64,000 bases of DNA from Congeria kusceri (taxonomy: Eukaryota > Mollusca > Bivalvia > Myida > Dreissenidae), in contig CM051027.1 of NCBI GenBank assembly GCA_027627225.1, positions 42,779,618 through 42,843,617 of the forward strand. Direction: 5' to 3'. Shown in pieces: positions 58,345-64,000 of this stretch. The translations under genes were made by a program, and so were the position numbers. The notes beneath the pieces are model-generated. The model did not search any database. It saw nothing but the letters and a program-made list of their open reading frames with translations, and was not told where the DNA came from. Position 1 is the first letter of the stretch, and each line of letters begins with the position of its first letter.

Positions 58345-60596
58345 GTAATGCGTGTAATCTATGCATTCGTGGTGCGATTAAAATAATGGCTCGGCAAGCC
58401 TCGCTGTTATATAATTCTAAGTCTCGCCTGATGTACATGTATTACTCAAGATTTGGCAGTAACCTGTTATTCTCTATTTTTCCTTCAACTTAACTTTGTT
58501 GTGCGAGTGTATATTTAACATGGCCGCTCTAACTTACTTATATTGGTATTTTTTATTCTGCCACATCAACGTGGTCATGTTTTGCGTTGAAGATCACTGC
58601 ATACACGCGTTTTCTCAGGTTTTGCGACGACGTGCATATACGGCATTTACAAGGTTTTATTGATTTTTTTTTGTAACTTTAAAAACCTCTTTTCGGAAAA
58701 CAAATAGGTTATTGACCAATTTCGAAAATGTTTCATAGATATGTTTTGGGTGACCCTTTGCCTAATCATTTTAAACCAAATTTACATTTGTTAAATAAAC
58801 ACGACCATCAGGAGGTCAGTTTTCTAACTTGGGTATTTTGAAAGCATTCGCATATTTTTTCGGATTTCAAAATAAACTCACATAAATGTTTAAATGTTTC
58901 TTAAATTATTGCAATCTATCTTGATTCGGTACAAAAATGGCTTACCACTATGACAATTATCCACTCAGTTTACTGTAAATCTTACGTATACCATGATTTG
59001 AGAGAATTTTCACTCCTTAAAATTAAACCAGCTTGAAATGATTAAACAGATATCAGTGCTTACTTATATACGTACTTGTAAAACATTTGTCCTTTGAAAA
59101 TGAGTGTGTTAGTAACTGAAACAGCATGTACATACAGCATACCAAGTATGTTTAATTTCCCGTATTTCAGTCAAGGTATGTTGGTTCTCACAAACTACCA
59201 ATAATTATTTTTAAATAATTTTATCAAATTTACCATTGTAAAAAACCAAATTCAAATAAATAGTGAATAAACTATCAATAAACATTGGCGCCACCAATGA
59301 AATGCATCTGATTTGTATAATTATACTTCATTATATTTTGAAATTATCCATCGCACATTATCCGAATGTTGTCGAAGGTTAATAAAGTGCCAGGTCTAAT
59401 TAAGCCTCGATCACACCTGCTTTGCGGCGAGGTTTTTGTCAAATACGTGAAACGACCGCAGCAGACATTAGCGCATGCGTTTAAGTTGATGAGGCGGCAG
59501 TATGTAAATCACTCATCGTGCGGGCATCGTGAGACATCCGTGCGGAGATCGTGTGATCAATCTACGGACAATTACGGTTTCAACTTCGAATTTGCCAGCA
59601 GCAAGAACGCACAGTGCACTTGCGGACGCCGTTTGGTGTTTTTTTTTGCGAAGCCATGACGGGGTTATTGCGATAAAAGAATCGCCGGCGCGAGAGTAAA
59701 ACTGAAATCCTACGGTCGCCGAAAGGCATCTGAGGTTATCGCACGGTGACCGCACGGTGCCGTGTTCTTCGTATTTATAAATAACTTAGATTATTCGCAT
59801 GCTTTTGGCACGATGGTGTGGTGACCGCACGATGTCGTACTAAATCCTAATGATTTTTAAAAAGCATGGCTTTTCTTGCGGTCTCAAAACCGTGCGATTG
59901 ATCTGCGTTCTGCGACGACCGCAGTGGGTTGTTACCGAGTCTTAAAGCACTGTACATTTTCTCAAAATGGATATAGGTTTACTGATGTATTGGAATTCTT
60001 CAATTCTGTCAAAACAATAGATTTCTATTGGAATGAAATAGTATAATCCTAGGTCGTATTAAAAGGTAGTTAATGTCAATAAACACGTATACTTTAACAC
60101 ATCATCTGAACAATATCACTGTAATACATTTAGACATACGTGTATTTTTCCTGTTTTGTTCTTGTTACAATATGCAAGTGTTTCTGTCAAGAAATCACTT
60201 GGAATGGCTAGTTCGAAAAGTTGTTTAGGACGTGTATATTATGTCCATCCACAAATTATGTTCAGTTCAGTCTATGAAATTTAAAAACAGTCATCGTCGC
60301 TAACAGAGCGTCATCCTATTATAAAAACTCTGAAATTGTTCCTACAATATCTAACAATATTCCACGATCTTACTTGTAATTTGCCATCTAAAAGTGTGAT
60401 CATTTACATATTTATTTACGATCTTTACCAAAGTTTTATGAATAACATATGTATATGCTAAGCTCTGTCTCTACTCGTTCTTTATAGCTTGCATTGCAAG
60501 CCAACTATGTATGTGGTGTCCATGTGTAAAAATTAGCTACATGTAACGCAATGTATATATGTTGTATATTTCATCAGAAGCACTTTCTTTTTACAG
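58345..60596. other. Mostly unassigned; CG-rich repeat at 59400-59940
   Basis: 59400-59940 is GC- and CpG-rich with repeated GGTGACCGCACGGTG/GGTGTGGTGACCGCACGATG words (59745, 59818) and ACCGCAG at both ends (59454, 59918). This looks like a decayed interspersed repeat. Open frames there are compositional. A fragment at 58573-58643 is the inverted partner of 54006-54073. The rest shows no gene. Confidence 0.4.
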
Positions 60597-60779
60597 GATT
60601 GCTTAGTCCAAAAGCCGGGGAATCACCATTGCAAAGAACTTTTGACGAATATAGTAAAGTGCCGTACGAACTTGTCAGTAAATGCTTTGCAACACCTTAC
60701 AATGTGAACTTGGATGTCGAGAATTTACTTAATATACCTACGGCTGGTTGGACAGACATCAGAGCGGGTATCGACGCTG
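60597..60779 (+). CDS. Internal exon of an unidentified host gene
   Basis: Acceptor CTTTCTTTTTACAG|GATTG at 60596 and donor GACGCTG|GTGAGTAA at 60779 are both near-consensus. The 183 bp between are open in the frame expected (first 2 nt complete a codon, phase 1; ends phase 1). The 61 residues have ordinary protein composition: LLSPKAGESPLQRTFDEY at the start, CFATPYNVNLDVENLL in the middle, TAGWTDIRAGIDAG at the end. Non-repetitive DNA. Family not recognised. A phase 1-1 exon can follow the exon at 27897-28034 in frame (joining codon GGA), which would make both parts of one secreted protein. No further exon found in the remaining 3 kb. Confidence 0.6.
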
Positions 60780-60967
60780 GTGAGTAAATATCAATAGGAT
60801 AACAAAGAATCATATATAATCAAAGCGATCAACGCCCTTAAGTTGTTCGCTGTTGCGTAACGCCCAAAAATTAGCTAAATTTGAAAAATATTTGACAACA
60901 TTTAATGGTTCTGTTAAAAAATAAACATCAATACAAATATTAATTGAATGTCAATCTCACAAAAAAT

Positions 60968-61150
60968 CGTCTCCAGGCTGACGCTACTATATTATCCGCT
61001 GACTGGATCTGATGACATCGCATTAGGGGTCACGTTCAGATGACCTTTTCCGGAGCCAATCAAATTGTATTTAAAACACAAAACAATGCACGAAAGTAAC
61101 GGGAACTTCGGGTGTCTAGTCGCCTAAGGTACCACTATATCCATTGTTAG
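60968..61150 (-). repeat. Inverted copy of the 700-935 element
   Basis: On the minus strand AATCGT...GTCAGCGGATAATATAGTAG, GACCCCTAATGCGATGTCAT and ATGGATATAGTGGTACCTTA match 720-935. Only one GGTCACGTTCAGATGACC end is found (61027), so this copy is truncated or rearranged. Confidence 0.7.
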
Positions 61151-61335
61151 ACCACAGCTGTCGCCAGCCAATCAATCAGAGGCAAGAAAAAATGATGTAT
61201 AAATCCCATACACTAGCAGTAAGATGTTGGTATATATAACTCCCGATTTTCTCGTGCGCAAGTAGCGGTGTAAAGCCCAAATAACTTAGTTTCGAGTTCA
61301 ACTGATAACGTTTTCAACAAAGCCAATGTAAGTTC

Positions 61336-61800
61336 TAACTTGTTGTTGTTGTTTATGTTGTTGTTGTTGTTCATGTGGTTGTTAATGCTGTTGTTCATGT
61401 TGTTGTTGTTGTTGTTCATGTTGTTTACGTTGTTGTTCATGTGGTTGTTCAATAATTTGGTTTATATTGTTGTTGTTGTTCATGTTGTTGTTGTTCGAGT
61501 TGTTATTCGTCTTGTGGTTGTTTGTGGTGCTATCCGTGTTGTTATTCGTGTTGTTGTTGATTGTGTTGTTATTCGTGTTGTTGTTGATCATGTAGTTATT
61601 GGTGTTTTTTGTTGTTCGTGTTGTTGTTGTAATTAGTGTTGTTGGTCGTTTTGTTGTTTTCGTGTTGTTGTTGTTTTTTTTGTCATTCGTGTTGTTGTTG
61701 TAGTTCTTGTTGTTGGTTCTGTTGTTGTTGTTTCGCGCTGTTGTTGTTCGCGTTGTTTTTCAGGTTGTTGTAGTAGCAGAGTGGCAATTGTGGAGGATGT
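61336..61800 (+). repeat. TTG-rich low-complexity tract
   Basis: Degenerate (TTG)n with TTCATG/TTCGTG interruptions, about 450 bp. Open frames of Leu/Val on plus and Asn on minus are compositional. It is not a homologue of the 34-bp minisatellite although both are TTG rich. Confidence 0.85.
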
Positions 61801-62750
61801 GGTGGTATTTTAAGCTTTATAAGTGGTTGATATAGTCGCTGTTGTTGTAATAGCTATAAATTTTAATTAGGCCTATTTAAGGTCAAGCAGCATGTTGGTT
61901 TTTCATATATGAATTTTGTTTAAATTGCTAGAACATTGCTAGTCAAAATGGCCATGAATTAAGCTGTTTGCTCGTGCACTGCGAGCTATTTTATTTTTAT
62001 TCTGTTATTACAGCCGAATCGATGGAATAACAACTCATCGTATAAACTTAAGCTTTTTATTTTATGCTTTTTAGTGAAATATTGAATTTTATTGGTGAAA
62101 TAAAAAAATTTATATTTTCACTGCAGTGAAAATATAACATAGAACGGACTATTTTTCGATAAATAGCATCGATCTACAAGTAGTGGTTTACAACCCTTGG
62201 CAAATTTATATACATTTACAGTATCTACATGCATGAGTTCACATAAAACACATCATAAAATGCAACACAATTATAATTCAGCGACAACGACTCACAAAAT
62301 ATGGCACTTTTTTCCCACCATACTAACGAGTGACAGTTTTGGAATCATTTATGACGTCATTTTATGACATCAGACTGCACGAGCTTGTGACGTTTAAGCT
62401 TATCTTGCGCAATTTTATTTATTTATGTCCAAAAGCATAAAATAAAAAGAAAATTTGTTGATTTCGGTGTAAGATCGTATTTTATTTTACTCGTGATCAT
62501 AGAAAATATTTTCTATGAACACCCGTGAAATAAATAGAGAATACTAGGTTACAATAGTGTTGAATACAGATAAGTATATTTAGCGAGGCTAAACCACGAG
62601 CCTTGGCTTTAGGTTTTCGTGCCGAGCAAATAATTATATTTATCCCATCATTTTCTGTCTTTATTTTGAAAATAAACAATAGAAAATCGCTAAATTACAC
62701 GAAAAACATCTAATGACGTCACGAAAATAAACAACATGGCGTCATTATAA
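61801..62750. other. Unassigned DNA with palindromes
   Basis: Contains a perfect palindrome of 28 bp at 62110-62137 (core TTTTCACTGCAGTGAAAA) and a smaller AGAAAATATTTTCT palindrome at 62501-62514. The phrase TTGTTGATTTCGGTGT is repeated at 62455 and 62858. Probably a MITE-like repeat; borders not resolved. Confidence 0.45.
62110..62137. repeat. Perfect 28-bp palindrome
   Basis: Self-complementary without loop, centre CTGCAG. It could be the centre of a foldback repeat. Confidence 0.85.
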
Positions 62751-62934
62751 TGCGCTTGATTGCTGTATTCAACAAGGTGGAATACAGCTTAGTTTATCTC
62801 ACGGGGTGTTATTTCGTCAATGCTGTTCTAAAAATAGCGATAGGATATAGTGGATATTTGTTGATTTCGGTGTTAGATCGTTTTTTATCCAGTGTTAAAG
62901 ACATTCGCAACAAATATAGCTCCCCAACAAGCAA

Positions 62935-63200
62935 GCCCAATTGGGTCCCGGCAAGAAAGCCCATATGGGTCCCAAACAAGCAAGTCCATATGGGCCTCCG
63001 ATACCAAGCCCACATGGGTCCCAGAAAGACAGCCCATAAGGGTTCTCAACAAGTAAGCCCATATGGGTCCCAGCGAGAAGGCCTCTATGGGACCCAAATA
63101 AACAGAACCATATTGGTCACAAAGGGCAGGCCCATATGGGTCCCCATCGAGAAAGCCCACGTGTGTTTTCAACTAGCAGCCCCATATGGGTCCCTCCTGA
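62935..63200 (+). repeat. Array of CCCATATGGG palindromes
   Basis: Eleven units spaced about 22-31 bp, each with GCCCATATGGGTCCC or a close variant (CAATTG, CACATG, CATAAG, CATATT), separated by A/G-rich linkers such as AGCAAG or AGAAAG. Because every unit is palindromic, both strands have open frames (YGSQ / IWVP types). Not a gene. Confidence 0.85.
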
Positions 63201-63369
63201 TTTTTGGAAAAAGTGCCTGTGAAACAAGTCATTAATTTCTTTTAGCCTTAATTAGAAAACATGCAATTGTAATTGCTGATTGAAATGATTGCAATCATAG
63301 TCTAAAATGTTGTATTACATCGACTTAAATTTTAAATAATTATATGTGTTTTAGCTTGACTATTCACCG

Positions 63370-64000
63370 AATAGTTTCAGCTATACTACTCACCCGTTCG
63401 TCGGCGTCGGCGTAATGCTCTGGTTAAGGTTCGTGGGCAACAAGTCCATATCTCTGTAACTACTACAGATATTCAATTGAAACTTAACACATGTCTTCAG
63501 GGTCATTATATAAGGTCACTGGCCAAGACACATAACTATGACCTGCAATTTAACAGAATTATGCCCCTTTTTGTACTTAGAAAATTCAGGTTAAAGTTTG
63601 CATGCAACATGTACATAAGTAACATATATCAATAACTACAGTACTACTACATATATTCTATTGAAACTTCACACATGCCTTCTTGGTCATTATGTAAGGT
63701 CACTGGCCAAGACACATAACTATGACCTGCAATTTAACAGAATTAGGCCCCTTTTTGTACTTAGAAAATTCAGGTTAAGGTTTGCGCGCAACAAGTATAT
63801 ATATTTGTAACTACTACACATATTTAATTGAAACTTCACACATGTCTTCGGGGTCATTATGTGAGGTCACTGACCAATGCCCATTACTGTGACCAGCATT
63901 TTAGCAGAATTATGACCCGTTTTGTACTTAGAAATATTCAGGTTAAAGTTTGTGTGCAAGTACATATCTCTCTAACTACTACATATGCAATTGAAATTTC
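63370..64000 (+). repeat. 175-bp tandem repeat, continues past window end
   Basis: Units begin at about 63430, 63597, 63778 and 63954, sharing AACTACTACATATATTCAATTG, GTCTTCGGGGTCATTATGTG and TTTTTGTACTTAGAAAATTC. The entry phrase CGTTCGTCGGCGTCGGCGTA (63391) precedes the first. Probably an interspersed element with internal tandem units. Confidence 0.85.

Noticed and set aside
59366..59755. Overlapping frames of 80-97 codons
   Set aside because: They lie in a CpG-rich decayed repeat with repeated ACCGCAC words. No codon or motif support.
61213..61636. Asn-rich and Leu/Val-rich proteins
   Set aside because: Compositional frames in a TTG/CAA tract.
62750..63235. 161-residue open frame
   Set aside because: Most of it is the CCCATATGGG palindrome array, which is open on both strands. 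The N-terminal part has no recognised motif.

Overview
The window is eukaryotic, gene-poor and dominated by nested transposable elements. It reads like a mollusc, most likely bivalve, genome. The clues are an AT-rich background, L1/Tx1-like and other non-LTR retrotransposons, a BEL/Pao LTR element, tRNA-derived SINEs, and Helitron-like repeats that start AGCTCACC and end in a GGCC hairpin followed by CTCTTGT. Assignment to a taxon is inference from repeat style. There are no bacterial operons, no CRISPR array and no complete host gene.

Layout. 0-8 kb: a SINE, an inverted-repeat element, a LINE 3' fragment (LINE-1, 1412-2662) and a 5'-truncated L1/Tx1-like LINE (LINE-2, about 2965-6655). 9-12 kb: satellite arrays built on CTACTG, an inverted-repeat element between them, and long hairpins. 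14.6-18.1 kb: a PIF/Harbinger-like MITE next to a 3 kb minisatellite with a 34-bp unit (about 88 copies). 18-24 kb: mostly unassigned AT-rich DNA, a tRNA-like sequence, a Helitron-like element with 165-bp internal repeats, and a short inverted-repeat element. 24.6-27.5 kb: a second Helitron-like copy carrying a hAT-like insertion. 28.7-31.0 kb (minus) and 31.5-36.9 kb (plus): two broken L1/Tx1-like LINEs, the second split by two insertions. 37-38.5 kb: a repeat with 145-bp tandem units.

38.8-52.5 kb is the most informative part. One minus-strand LINE (LINE-5: ORF1, endonuclease, RT, C-terminal zinc knuckle) is cut by a Helitron-like copy and by an 8.2 kb composite. The composite consists of two copies of a GGTTAGATACC-ended MITE, and the left copy is itself split by a complete but defective BEL/Pao element (LTRs, PBS, PPT, gag, protease, RT, RNase H, integrase). 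Target duplications TTCT and TGCAT, and reading-frame continuity of the LINE across the junctions, fix the order of insertion.

53.7-64 kb: another tRNA-derived SINE, a second copy of the inverted-repeat element from 10.4 kb, a 1.9 kb element with long terminal repeats built of AAACCGGCCACA motifs, a G/T-rich TTG tract, a CCCATATGGG palindrome array, and a 175-bp tandem repeat that runs off the end.

Host coding signal is limited to three candidate exons on the plus strand: 18791-18955 (weak), 27897-28034 (start codon, signal peptide, splice donor) and 60597-60779 (well-formed internal exon, phase 1-1). The last two are phase-compatible. They could belong to one gene whose roughly 32.6 kb intron holds most of the transposons; this is inference. 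A 70-codon open stretch on the minus strand at 38582-38791 also looks coding and is unexplained. I found no convincing new molecular system. The most unusual items are the composite MITE insertion, the 34-bp minisatellite with block structure, and the unidentified coding stretches.
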